64,000 bases of DNA from Mycobacterium intermedium. GTDB taxonomy: Bacteria > Actinomycetota > Actinomycetes > Mycobacteriales > Mycobacteriaceae. Shown piece after piece: positions 27,630 to 35,410 of the stretch. Position numbers and translations under genes: made by a program. Under the pieces are notes generated by a model. The model saw only the letters and a program-made list of their open reading frames with translations. It was not told where the DNA came from and searched no databases. The stretch's first letter is position 1, and every line of letters begins with the position of its first letter. Location of the stretch: the NCBI RefSeq assembly GCF_002086275.1, contig NZ_MVHT01000001.1:62001-126000 (forward strand), written 5' to 3'.

Positions 27630-28710
27630 AGCGGCTCACCAAATCCTCGTCCACGGTGAGGAGAACGACACCGATCTCCAGACCCGATGCCAAAGCAATG
27701 AGGGCGATTGTTTCGCCCGGCCGGATCCGTCCGGCTTCGAGTTCTTCCACGAGTGCCACGGTGTGGGTCGTCGACGCCGTATTTCCGTAGCGGTCGACGG
27801 TGATTACCGCGTCATGTTGCGGGCGGTCGCCGAATGCGGCGGACATCGCGGCCATTCCCTTGCGTATCGCGCGGGCCGACGTTTGATGAGTGATCACGTG
27901 ATCGACGTCATGCATGGCGATGCCCGCCGTTTCGAGCACTTCGTGCAGCAGGAGGGGCGTATTGGCGATGGCCGCCTGCTGGATTCCCCGCGAATCGGTG
28001 AACATCCGGGCACCGGGATCGTGCCCCTTCGGGTAGGCGAGGCAGAGCCGGCTGTAGTCGGCGACCGTGGTGAACCCGGTGAGGCTGATGGCGCCGGACC
28101 CCGGTGTGGCGCGCTCGAGCATAAGTGCCGCCCCGGCATCGCCGAGCGTCAGGCAGGCGAGTTCTTTGCTCACGATGCTGCGGATGTGTTGGGCAGCGTT
28201 CTGGCCGAGTTGGGAGATGTACTCGCCGCTGACGACCAGCCCGCGCTCGACGGTTCCCTGCCGGATCCAGTTGTTGAGCACCGTGACTCCGGTCAGCATT
28301 CCGGCACAGGCGTTGGACAAGTCGAACGTCACCGCATTGTCGGCCCCGATCGCGCGAGCGACGGCACCGCTCATCGTCGGCTCCACCCACTGGGTCAAGC
28401 CGTCGCGAAACTTCGTGATGCTGCAGTTGATCACCACATCGAGCGACGCGGCCGGTCGTTGCGTTTTTTCCAGGCAGTCGAGCGCCGCCGCGGTGGCAAG
28501 GCTGTAGGAGTCTTCGTCTCCGACCGAGACGCGTCGTTCGTGGATCCCGGTCAGGCGTTCCAGATCGATATGGGTGCGGTGGCGCGTGGACGACATCAGT
28601 TCGTCCGTCGTCAGCACGGTGCTAGGCAGATGGCGACCGGCCCCGGCGAGTCGGGCGCGAAACGGCGTCGGGGGTCCGTCACCTTCGATCACCAACCAAT
28701 GCTTGGGCAT
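27613..28710 (-). CDS. 3-oxoacyl-ACP synthase III-like enzyme
   Basis: This 365-residue FabH-like condensing enzyme has the full triad visible: Cys in DLSNACAGMLTG, His in VITHQTSARAI and Asn in RYGNTASTT. It should condense an acyl-CoA primer with a malonyl or second acyl unit; the product is unknown. It begins a leftward operon (this gene, the thiolase-like partner, a USP, the OtsB1 fusion) whose promoter region holds two DosR-like boxes. The ATG at 28710 is preceded by GGAGAGGGA. Confidence 0.88.
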   Translation of the reverse strand: MPKHWLVIEGDGPPTPFRARLAGAGRHLPSTVLTTDELMSSTRHRTHIDLERLTGIHERRVSVGDEDSYSLATAAALDCLEKTQRPAASLDVVINCSITKFRDGLTQWVEPTMSGAVARAIGADNAVTFDLSNACAGMLTGVTVLNNWIRQGTVERGLVVSGEYISQLGQNAAQHIRSIVSKELACLTLGDAGAALMLERATPGSGAISLTGFTTVADYSRLCLAYPKGHDPGARMFTDSRGIQQAAIANTPLLLHEVLETAGIAMHDVDHVITHQTSARAIRKGMAAMSAAFGDRPQHDAVITVDRYGNTASTTHTVALVEELEAGRIRPGETIALIALASGLEIGVVLLTVDEDLVSRYGHSD

Positions 28711-28770
28711 TCGTCCCTCTCCTTCGCCCTCTTAGGATGATTCGCAAACGAGGGGGCCACCAGAGCATTT

Positions 28771-28784
28771 GGGCCCTAAGGCCA
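28771..28784 (-). promoter_or_regulatory. DosR-like box upstream of the KAS III-like operon (proximal)
   Basis: GGGCCCTAAGGCCA fits GGGNCNNNNGNCCC with one mismatch at the last base. It is flanked by TTT and GAT that partly match the consensus ends, and is centred about 68 bp before the operon start. Confidence 0.55.
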
Positions 28785-28817
28785 GATGTCGAAGGATGAC
28801 CTGCGGCTCACATCGAA

Positions 28818-28831
28818 GGGACTTAGGGCCC
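28818..28831 (-). promoter_or_regulatory. DosR-like box upstream of the KAS III-like operon (distal)
   Basis: GGGACTTAGGGCCC fits the dyad fully and is extended by CGAA/TTCG to a longer inverted repeat (28814-28835). It lies 6 bp beyond the stop of the acg-like gene and about 115 bp before the operon start. Confidence 0.65.
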
Positions 28832-28837
28832 TTCGTT

Positions 28838-29827
28838 TCAATTCGAGCGGTGAAACGTCAAGACCTCCGCCAGCGGCCGCCGTGGTGTCATGGGGGGCGG
28901 CTCGCCCAGCGCGGGTGCTTCACCGACCCGAATCAAGAGTTGCGGCATGGCTGCCCGTCCCGTCAGGGTGCCGATGAGGTTACGGCTGGACCACAACTCG
29001 GTCAGTTGGGTCAGTGTGCATGTCGCCAGGCCGGCCACGGTGCACTCCAACAGCACTGCGGACAACGCCTCACCGCATCGCAGAGCTTGTTCTCGGGTGT
29101 CCTCGTCGGTGGACAGCACTAGCAGCTTGGACCGGTCCGGCCCGGTGCCGGCATGTCCCGGGTGCTGCGGACCGGCGGGAAATATGCGTCCGACGTCGAC
29201 GCGTTCACTTTCGTCCATCGACACCAGCGAGGTGCGCGGAATGCCATCACTGTTTTCGAAATGGCCGCTCCACCAATCTAATTCGTGGTGGTATGAAGAG
29301 TCGTAACGGCGCAGCGACTCGGTGAGTTGGGATGCCCTGGCGACTTCGGGGCGCAGCTCGTCGGCCAACACGTCAAGGTGAACCGGCCCACAGTCGACCA
29401 CGTTGCGCAGCAACGTCTCCAGCGGCTCCCAGATCTTCGGTTCGGCGAACGGAAGACGATTGGTGCGGCGCTGCCGCATTGCCTCGGCACGACGACGCTG
29501 ATCGTCGGTGATGGTGTCGGCCGGACGGAATTCGAATGTCGCGAGATGGTCTGGATCGGCTGGATCGGGGAACCGTTGCACGTCGCCGGCCCAGCCGACC
29601 GCGGCCATCGAGACCCGCAGATGGTCGAGCACGGCGCCGCAGCTGATGTGGGCCTCGCGGCCCAACTTGTCGGTGGAGTAGAGGATCCGGTTGTGGTCGA
29701 GGTACAGGTGCAGGCTGGCGTCGTCGGCCACCCATCGCCAGGGCTGGCTGTTATGCAACGACGGGGCTCGGCATGCCAATTGCACCGCGGCCTTGAGCAC
29801 CTCGGCATCGACCAACGTGTCCGGCAT
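28838..29827 (-). CDS. acg: Acg-family nitroreductase-like protein (Rv2032-like)
   Basis: The 329-residue protein starts MPDTLVDAEVLKAAVQLACR, followed by APSLHNSQPWRW, nearly the same as M. tuberculosis Acg (Rv2032). The family has a double nitroreductase fold that binds FMN, but the known members lack nitroreductase activity and may sequester flavin. Other matching stretches are RRTNRLPFAEP, LTESLRRYDSSYH and GLATCTLTQLTEL. The ATG at 29827 is chosen to match Acg; the open frame is 13 codons longer. It sits in the dormancy block and is co-directional with the thioesterase upstream (70-bp gap). No strong DosR box is visible directly before it. Confidence 0.93.
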   Translation of the reverse strand: MPDTLVDAEVLKAAVQLACRAPSLHNSQPWRWVADDASLHLYLDHNRILYSTDKLGREAHISCGAVLDHLRVSMAAVGWAGDVQRFPDPADPDHLATFEFRPADTITDDQRRRAEAMRQRRTNRLPFAEPKIWEPLETLLRNVVDCGPVHLDVLADELRPEVARASQLTESLRRYDSSYHHELDWWSGHFENSDGIPRTSLVSMDESERVDVGRIFPAGPQHPGHAGTGPDRSKLLVLSTDEDTREQALRCGEALSAVLLECTVAGLATCTLTQLTELWSSRNLIGTLTGRAAMPQLLIRVGEAPALGEPPPMTPRRPLAEVLTFHRSN

Positions 29828-29897
29828 GATCATCCTCCAGTGGCTGGTGATTCCATCGTGGAGCACACCGGGGCCGACGCACCAGAGGAATTAGTCC

Positions 29898-30494
29898 TTA
29901 GCTGGCAGGTGACTCGCGCCGGTGGATGAACACGCCTTCGGCCGTTACGGTCGGGCCGTCGGCATCGCTGATGCTTCCCACCACGAAATTCTTTCGCCCG
30001 TCCACACTTTCGATGCGAGCCTCGGAACGCAGCGGGCGCCGCAGCCGCGTCGGCCGGTGATATCGCAACGTCAATGTCCCGGTGTAGGCGGGCCGCCCGG
30101 CTTTGTGCGTGGGCGCCCCGAGCACGTGATCGAGAATCAGGGCGATGACGCCGCCGTGCACGTGTCCCGGCGGGCCTTCATACGCCGCGCCGAGGGTGAA
30201 TTCGGTCCAGACCGACCCGTCGTCGTTGTGGTGGATCACCAGCGGAGGTGCCGATGGGTTGCGGATCCCGATGACCGCATTGCCCGCGGCTACGGGTTGC
30301 CCATCGTCGACCGTGCGCTCCCCGAACGATCCCGGCATCAGGGCGGCGCTGAGTTCGTTTGTGACGCTGTCGATCTTGGCCGCAGCGGCGGCGACGACCT
30401 CCGGCGATACCTCGGTACGGATTGTTGCGTCGATCAAGCGCCGCACCGAGACCGCCAGCGTCTCGTAGTTCGACGGACCGGTCGGATCAGTCAT
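29898..30494 (-). CDS. PaaI-type hotdog thioesterase
   Basis: The 198-residue protein has the hotdog signature EGPPGHVHGGVIALILDHVLG, containing the HGG active-site loop, and a YHRPTRLRRPLRSEARI strand. It should hydrolyse an acyl- or aryl-CoA thioester. The ATG at 30494 (MTDPTGPSNYE) is chosen; a 22-codon longer frame starts within non-conserved sequence. It lies 70 bp upstream of the acg-like gene and is divergent from the PadR regulator, so it could belong to either the dormancy or the catabolic block. Confidence 0.82.
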   Translation of the reverse strand: MTDPTGPSNYETLAVSVRRLIDATIRTEVSPEVVAAAAAKIDSVTNELSAALMPGSFGERTVDDGQPVAAGNAVIGIRNPSAPPLVIHHNDDGSVWTEFTLGAAYEGPPGHVHGGVIALILDHVLGAPTHKAGRPAYTGTLTLRYHRPTRLRRPLRSEARIESVDGRKNFVVGSISDADGPTVTAEGVFIHRRESPAS

Positions 30495-30624
30495 GTCCCA
30501 GCTTTCGTCGGAGGGGCATTGCGGCAATCGAATCCACCATGCGCGGGCCGGGCCAGTCAACTCGGCGTCCCGGCCAGCGGTCCGTCGCCCACCATCAGCA
30601 GACCGGTGTTGTTAACCTTTCGAA

Positions 30625-31302
30625 ATGGACCCTGCCAGCGAAAAGTCGGCGAAGCCGGCGCTTGCCTCCACCAGTTGGGCGCTGCTGGGAATGTTGTCCT
30701 ACGAAGAGGAAGTTTCGGGCTACGACCTGAAGAAATGGATCGATTGGAGCGTCGACCTCTATTACTGGAGCCCGTCGTACAGCCAGATCTACACCGAACT
30801 GAAGAAGCTGGAGAGTCTGGGGCTGGTGACCTCGCGTGTCGAGCGTGACGAGGGTACCCGCAGCCGCCGGCTCTACAAGATCACCCCGGCCGGCATGGAG
30901 GCGGTGACCAAGTGGACCAATGAGGCTCCCGTCGACCCGCCGGTGCTCAAGCACAGCATGCTGCTGCGCGTCACCTTCGGTCACCTGAGCAACCCGACGC
31001 GGCTCAAGGAGTTGCTGCAGGAACACGTGGCCTATGCCGAGGCCAGGCATCGCAAGGCCGTCGAGGACGCCGAGGGCGCCGAAGCCCAACCCGCCTGGGC
31101 GTACTCGGTGATCGCCTTGCGGTGGGCGGCGAAGTACTACGCCGCCGAGCGTGAGTTCGCCCTGGAACTGATGAAGGACATCGACGAAGCCGAGGCGATC
31201 ATCGAAGAGGCCGCCAAGGCCGGCTTCGGCAGGCCTCGACCCACGCCGGGATATTGGCGCGAGGTGGAGAAGCAGGTCGAGGCCAAGCGGATGGCGGACT
31301 AG
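30625..31302 (+). CDS. PadR-family transcriptional regulator
   Basis: The 225-residue protein has an N-terminal winged HTH (WALLGMLSYEEEVSGYDLKK, then SQIYTELKKLESLGLVTSR and YKITPAG) and a long helical Vir-type C-terminal domain for dimerisation. PadR proteins often repress catabolic or efflux genes in response to phenolic ligands. The gene converges on the KstD-like gene (4-bp overlap), so it borders the ring-degradation island. It is a candidate regulator of the divergent KstD/KshA promoter (inference). Confidence 0.88.
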   Translation: MDPASEKSAKPALASTSWALLGMLSYEEEVSGYDLKKWIDWSVDLYYWSPSYSQIYTELKKLESLGLVTSRVERDEGTRSRRLYKITPAGMEAVTKWTNEAPVDPPVLKHSMLLRVTFGHLSNPTRLKELLQEHVAYAEARHRKAVEDAEGAEAQPAWAYSVIALRWAAKYYAAEREFALELMKDIDEAEAIIEEAAKAGFGRPRPTPGYWREVEKQVEAKRMAD

Positions 31303-33002
31303 CCTTTGGCAGCCTCCCTGGCCGCCTCTTTGCCGGCGATGTAGCCGTACACCAAGCCCTGCGCGATGGTCGCGCCGGCGCCCGGGTATGTGGTGCCGAA
31401 CGCATTGGCCGCGGTGTTGCCGATCGCATAGAGCCCACCGATCGCCGTCCCGTCCTCACGCAGCACGCGGGCGCGCTCGTCGGCCTTGAGCCCGCCGCAG
31501 GTACCCAGGTCGCTCAGCACCATTCGCACCGCATAGAACGGAGACTTGGTCAGCGGACGCAGGTTCGGGTTGGGCGTGATGGTGGGGTCACCGTAATAGC
31601 GGTCGTACGCGCTGCGGCCTCGGCCAAAGTCGGGATCCGCACCGGCGTAGGCGTTTTCGTTGAACCGGTCCATCGTATTGACGAACTCGTGCACCGGCAC
31701 CCCGATGCGGGCACCCAATTCGCGGAGGGTGTCGGCGCGGACCGCGATCCCGACGTCATACCACGACTGGGGGACCTTCATCCGCGGAAACAGTTCGGCG
31801 CCAAAGACATAGCTGTTGCGGTACTGCTGATCGAAGACGATCCACATCGCTTCGACTGGGTTGCCGCTGCGCTCCAGTTCGAGCAGTCGCTGCCCGAAGG
31901 ACATGTAGTCGGCGGCCTCGTTGGTGAAGCGCCGGCCATGCTGATCCACGATCAGGCAACCCGGCAGCGAGCGCTCGGCCAGCATCACCGCGGGTGCTTT
32001 TCCGGGCAGTGGGGCGATGGCGGGGAACCACCACGCCTGATCCATCAGCGCGATGCCGGCACCCTGTTCCTGCGCCACGCGGATGCCGTCGCCGGTGTTG
32101 GTGTCCGCACCCAGGCTCAGGTTCGCGCCGAGTGCTTCGGACTGGAACTTCCACCGCATGTCCATGCTGTGGTCGAAACCACCAGTGGCCAGCACTATCC
32201 CGCGTCGGGCCGTAATGGTGACCTGGCGGCCGTCATGGTCCACGACGGCGCCGCGCACGCGGTCGCGGTCGCCGTCCAGGCGCAGCAGTGTGGTGTTGGT
32301 CCATACCGGGATGCCGGCGCGCAGCACCCCCGCGAACAGGGCCGCCGCCAGCGCCTGGCCACCCGCCGCATAGTGTCGCCCCACCAACAGACCGCCGAGG
32401 CCCTGTGCGATTCGCTTGCCGAACGTCGGAATTCCCTTGCGCGGCACTCGCGTTACCAGATTCATCCACCGGTAGTCGGCGCCCGTCGTCGGTATCGCGA
32501 AGCCGGTTTCCATGATGCTGGGCCGTACCCGTGAGCGGTAAGGGCCGAGGATCGAGGTGTCCAGGGGATGGCACTCGCAGGTGCGCCCGACCGCGCTGCC
32601 CCCCGGCTCCTCCGGGTGATAGTCCGAGTAGTCGCGGGCCCAGAAGAGTCGCATCGGCGTGGTGCGCTTCAGCATGTCGATCGCTGCGGGCACATGCTCG
32701 ACGAATCCCACCGACCGCGCCCTCGGTGCCGACCCGGCGACCACCGCATCGAGATAGGTGGTGGCCTTGGCCGCCGAGTCGTCGGCGCCCAGCACCGGGC
32801 TGGCGGGCAGCCACAGCGCGCCGCCGGAGCGCGCGGTCGAGCCGCCCACGTATGACGACTTCTCCACGATCAGCACCGAAAGCCCGAGCTCGTGGGCGGT
32901 GAGCGCGGCAGCCATCCCCGTCCCCGAGCCCACCACCAGCAGGTCTACGCACGTGTCGGCCACGGGCAGGCCGGCCGGAATCGTCGTGCTGTGTGCGCTC
33001 AC
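31299..33002 (-). CDS. FAD-dependent 3-ketosteroid delta1-dehydrogenase-like flavoprotein
   Basis: This 567-residue flavoprotein of the fumarate reductase/KstD superfamily has the FAD-binding VVGSGTGMAAALTAHE at the N-terminus, GGSTARSGGALWLP, and an FAD-contacting C-terminal GLYAIGNTAANAFGTTYPGAG. KstD enzymes desaturate C1-C2 of 3-ketosteroids, the partner reaction to 9-alpha-hydroxylation in opening ring B. The GTG at 33002 gives a N-terminus just before the Rossmann motif; the open frame beyond would run into kshA. It is divergent from the KshA-like gene over 102 bp. The exact substrate is unproven. Confidence 0.85.
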   Translation of the reverse strand: MSAHSTTIPAGLPVADTCVDLLVVGSGTGMAAALTAHELGLSVLIVEKSSYVGGSTARSGGALWLPASPVLGADDSAAKATTYLDAVVAGSAPRARSVGFVEHVPAAIDMLKRTTPMRLFWARDYSDYHPEEPGGSAVGRTCECHPLDTSILGPYRSRVRPSIMETGFAIPTTGADYRWMNLVTRVPRKGIPTFGKRIAQGLGGLLVGRHYAAGGQALAAALFAGVLRAGIPVWTNTTLLRLDGDRDRVRGAVVDHDGRQVTITARRGIVLATGGFDHSMDMRWKFQSEALGANLSLGADTNTGDGIRVAQEQGAGIALMDQAWWFPAIAPLPGKAPAVMLAERSLPGCLIVDQHGRRFTNEAADYMSFGQRLLELERSGNPVEAMWIVFDQQYRNSYVFGAELFPRMKVPQSWYDVGIAVRADTLRELGARIGVPVHEFVNTMDRFNENAYAGADPDFGRGRSAYDRYYGDPTITPNPNLRPLTKSPFYAVRMVLSDLGTCGGLKADERARVLREDGTAIGGLYAIGNTAANAFGTTYPGAGATIAQGLVYGYIAGKEAAREAAKG

Positions 33003-33045
33003 AGCAGGGACGTTAGGCGCGCCGAGCGCGACAGCGGAAGAGTTT

Positions 33046-33063
33046 CCTGTTGAGTGGAACAGG
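33046..33063. promoter_or_regulatory. Candidate operator in the KstD/KshA divergent gap (CCTGTT-N6-AACAGG)
   Basis: CCTGTT (33046-33051) and AACAGG (33058-33063) form a perfect dyad, nearly extended by TT/TA. It lies 42 bp before the KshA-like start and 44 bp before the KstD-like start. The regulator could be the PadR or IclR protein of this island or a KstR-type factor. Confidence 0.4.
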
Positions 33064-33104
33064 TAATCCCCGCAGCCCCGCGGATAGGCGTTGAATAGGT
33101 TGGT

Positions 33105-34238
33105 ATGACGTCGCAACACGGCGCCGAAGAAATTCGGCACATCGAAGCGCAGGCCGTTCCCGCCCGGTTCGCCCGCGGCTGGCATTGCCTTGGCCTCATT
33201 CGAGATTTCGGTGACGGCAAGCCGCACGCGATCAACGCCTTCGGCCAGAAGCTTGTCGTTTTCCGCGGCGGCGACGGCAAGATCAACGTCCTGGACAGCT
33301 ACTGCCGGCACATGGGCGGTGACCTGTCACAGGGGCAGGTCAAAGGAAACGAAATCGCCTGTCCGTTTCACGACTGGCGGTGGGGTGGCGACGGCCGCTG
33401 CAAACTGGTGCCGTACGCGCGGCGCACGCCGCGAATGGCCCGCACGGCCACCTGGACCACGCTGGAGCAAGACGGCATGTTGTTCGTCTGGAACGACCCC
33501 GAACACAACCCGCCGCCGCCGGAAGTCGCCATTCCCCGCATCGAGGGCGCCGGCAGCGACGAGTGGACCGACTGGCACTGGTACACCACCGTCGTGAACA
33601 GCAACTGCCGCGAGATCATCGACAACGTCGTGGACATGGCGCACTTCTTCTACATCCACGGCTCACTGCCGACGTACTTCAAGAACATCTTCGAGGGACA
33701 CGTCGCGACGCAGTACATGAACGGCGAAGGCCGTCCCGACATGGGTTCCGAGGGCGCGAAGATGCTCGGCACCACTTCGGTGGCGTCCTACTTCGGCCCC
33801 TCGTTCATGATCGACGACCTGACCTACCACTACGAAGAGGGGGACCAGCAAACGGTTCTCATCAACTGCCACTACCCGATCGACGCGAATTCGTTTGTGC
33901 TGCAATACGGGATCATCGTCAAGAAGTCCGCGAACCTGCCCGAAGACGAGGCCATGCGGACCGCGATCAGCCTCGGCGACTACGTCAAGTTGGGCTTCGA
34001 GCAGGACGTCGAAATCTGGCGGCACAAGGCGCGCATCGACAACCCGCTGCTGGTCGAGGAGGACGGTCCGGTCTATCAATTGCGGCGCTGGTATGAACAG
34101 TTCTATGTCGACGTCGCCGATGTGCAGCCGGACATGGTGGACCGCTTCGAGTTCGAGTTGGACACCACCCGCCCGTACGAGGCGTGGATGAAGCAGATCG
34201 AGGCGAACATGGCCGCCAACGCGGGCTCGGTCTCATGA
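33105..34238 (+). CDS. kshA: Rieske oxygenase, KshA-like (3-ketosteroid 9-alpha-hydroxylase oxygenase)
   Basis: The 377-residue protein has an N-terminal Rieske [2Fe-2S] domain (CRHMGG ... CPFHDWRWGGDGRC) and a C-terminal non-heme iron domain with NVVDMAHFFYIHG supplying metal ligands. Length and sequence match KshA (Rv3526 type), which 9-hydroxylates 3-ketosteroids and, together with KstD, breaks ring B. A reductase (KshB) is not encoded nearby. It is probably not the core cholesterol copy, because the neighbours differ from the known kshA locus. A small Cys protein follows with ATGA overlap. Confidence 0.87.
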   Translation: MTSQHGAEEIRHIEAQAVPARFARGWHCLGLIRDFGDGKPHAINAFGQKLVVFRGGDGKINVLDSYCRHMGGDLSQGQVKGNEIACPFHDWRWGGDGRCKLVPYARRTPRMARTATWTTLEQDGMLFVWNDPEHNPPPPEVAIPRIEGAGSDEWTDWHWYTTVVNSNCREIIDNVVDMAHFFYIHGSLPTYFKNIFEGHVATQYMNGEGRPDMGSEGAKMLGTTSVASYFGPSFMIDDLTYHYEEGDQQTVLINCHYPIDANSFVLQYGIIVKKSANLPEDEAMRTAISLGDYVKLGFEQDVEIWRHKARIDNPLLVEEDGPVYQLRRWYEQFYVDVADVQPDMVDRFEFELDTTRPYEAWMKQIEANMAANAGSVS

Positions 34239-34513
34239 AGCTGTCGGTGCGGGCGGACAACCGCCTCGACGACATGCCGATGGCGCCCGTCGCATGCCGC
34301 AATTGTGGGGCACAGGTGCTGGTCCGTAAGGCCACCTGGAACCAGACCAGCGTGCAATGGAACGCCGAGGCGTCCGCGCGGTGTGCCGAACGTCGGGATT
34401 CGGACCGGTTGGCCGGGCACCACCGGCGGCCGTTTCTGGTCTGCTCGGCATTACGTGAGTCGATCGAAACCGCGGTAGCCGTCGGAGATTTGGCGATCGT
34501 TGACGGCCGATAA
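34235..34513 (+). CDS. Small four-cysteine protein coupled to the KshA-like gene
   Basis: The 92-residue protein starts MKLSVRADNRLDDMP at an ATG that overlaps the kshA stop (ATGA). Cysteines occur as CRNC, then in ARCAERR and FLVCSALRES, a spacing that could bind zinc or an Fe-S cluster. No named family is recognised; similar small proteins beside Rieske genes are often annotated as ferredoxin. Its tight coupling suggests an accessory or electron-transfer role for the oxygenase (inference). Confidence 0.7.
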   Translation: MKLSVRADNRLDDMPMAPVACRNCGAQVLVRKATWNQTSVQWNAEASARCAERRDSDRLAGHHRRPFLVCSALRESIETAVAVGDLAIVDGR

Positions 34514-35306
34514 CGTAGTGTCCGTTGCGGTGGTGACCGGGGCCAGTCGCGGCGCCGGGCGGGGTATCGCGCGGGCGCTGAGCGCGCGGGGCTGGCGGGT
34601 GTATGCGACCGGCCGCACGATCACCGAAGCTCCGCCGGGCGGGGTCGCGGTCCAGCTCGACCACGGTGACGACGAAGCCGTCGCCCGGTTCTTTGAACGG
34701 GTGCGGTCCGAAGGCGGCCTGGATCTGCTGGTGAACAACGCAGCCGTCATCTCCGATGAGTTGGTGAGTCCAAAGCCATTCTGGGAGAAGCCGCTTGGGC
34801 TGGGCGAAGTATTGGACGTCGGGTTGCGGTCGTCGTATGTGGCGTCCTGGCATGCCGCGCCGATGTTGGTGGAGCGCGGTCGCGGCCTGATCGCCTTCAC
34901 CTCGTCACCCGGTTCGGTGTGTTACATGCACGGCCCGGCCTACGGTGCTCAGAAGGCAGGGGTCGACAAGATGGCTGCCGACATGGCGGTCGACTTCCGC
35001 GGCACGGGTGTTGCGACGGTGTCGATCTGGATGGGTATCCTGCTGACCGAGAGGCTGCGCGCCGCCTTCGCGGGCAACGAGGACGCGTTGGCCAAGACTG
35101 CCGAGCACGCCGAAACCCCGGAGTTCACTGGGCATTTGATCGATGCCCTGTACCGGGACCCCAGCCTGTCTGAGCTGAGCGGGCAGACGCTGATCGGCGC
35201 GGAGTTGGCGCAGCGTTACGGCATCACCGACGAGGGTGGTCGCCGCCCGCCGTCACACCGGCACCTAGGTGAGCCGCGCACCCCCAGTCCGGTGGTGCTC
35301 CGCTAA
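34500..35306 (+). CDS. SDR-family oxidoreductase
   Basis: The protein is up to 268 residues, with VVTGASRGAGRGIARAL at the cofactor site and YGAQK as the Tyr/Lys pair (FTSSPGS supplies Ser). The start may be TTG at 34500 (overlapping the small Cys protein) or GTG at 34518, just after its stop. It follows the KshA-like gene in the same direction and probably handles a keto/hydroxy group of the same substrate. Its stop codon is embedded in a 15-bp tandem repeat. Confidence 0.82.
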   Translation: MTADNVVSVAVVTGASRGAGRGIARALSARGWRVYATGRTITEAPPGGVAVQLDHGDDEAVARFFERVRSEGGLDLLVNNAAVISDELVSPKPFWEKPLGLGEVLDVGLRSSYVASWHAAPMLVERGRGLIAFTSSPGSVCYMHGPAYGAQKAGVDKMAADMAVDFRGTGVATVSIWMGILLTERLRAAFAGNEDALAKTAEHAETPEFTGHLIDALYRDPSLSELSGQTLIGAELAQRYGITDEGGRRPPSHRHLGEPRTPSPVVLR

Positions 35307-35341
35307 CCCCCGCTCCGCTAACCCCCGCTCCGCTAACCCCC
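35297..35341. repeat. Three tandem copies of a 15-bp unit carrying the SDR stop codon
   Basis: GCTCCGCTAACCCCC occurs three times without change (35297-35311, 35312-35326, 35327-35341). The first copy contains the last codons and TAA of the SDR gene, so the gene end itself has been duplicated. Confidence 0.8.
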
Positions 35342-35402
35342 GCGAGCAGACGCAAACTTGTATGAAAACTGCTGTTGCGGTACAAGTTTGCGTCTGCTCG
35401 CG
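35341..35402. repeat. Intergenic palindrome, GCAGACGCAAA family, copy B
   Basis: CGCGAGCAGACGCAAACTTG is mirrored by CAAGTTTGCGTCTGCTCGCG with an irregular loop. It lies between the convergent SDR and 35411-36484 genes. This is the most perfect of the three copies and is a likely bidirectional terminator. Confidence 0.78.
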
Positions 35403-35410
35403 AGAGAAGG

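Noticed and set aside
29884..29903. DosR box directly upstream of the acg-like gene
   Set aside because: Only one half (TTAGTCC) matches; the other half lacks GGGAC, so it is not better than chance.
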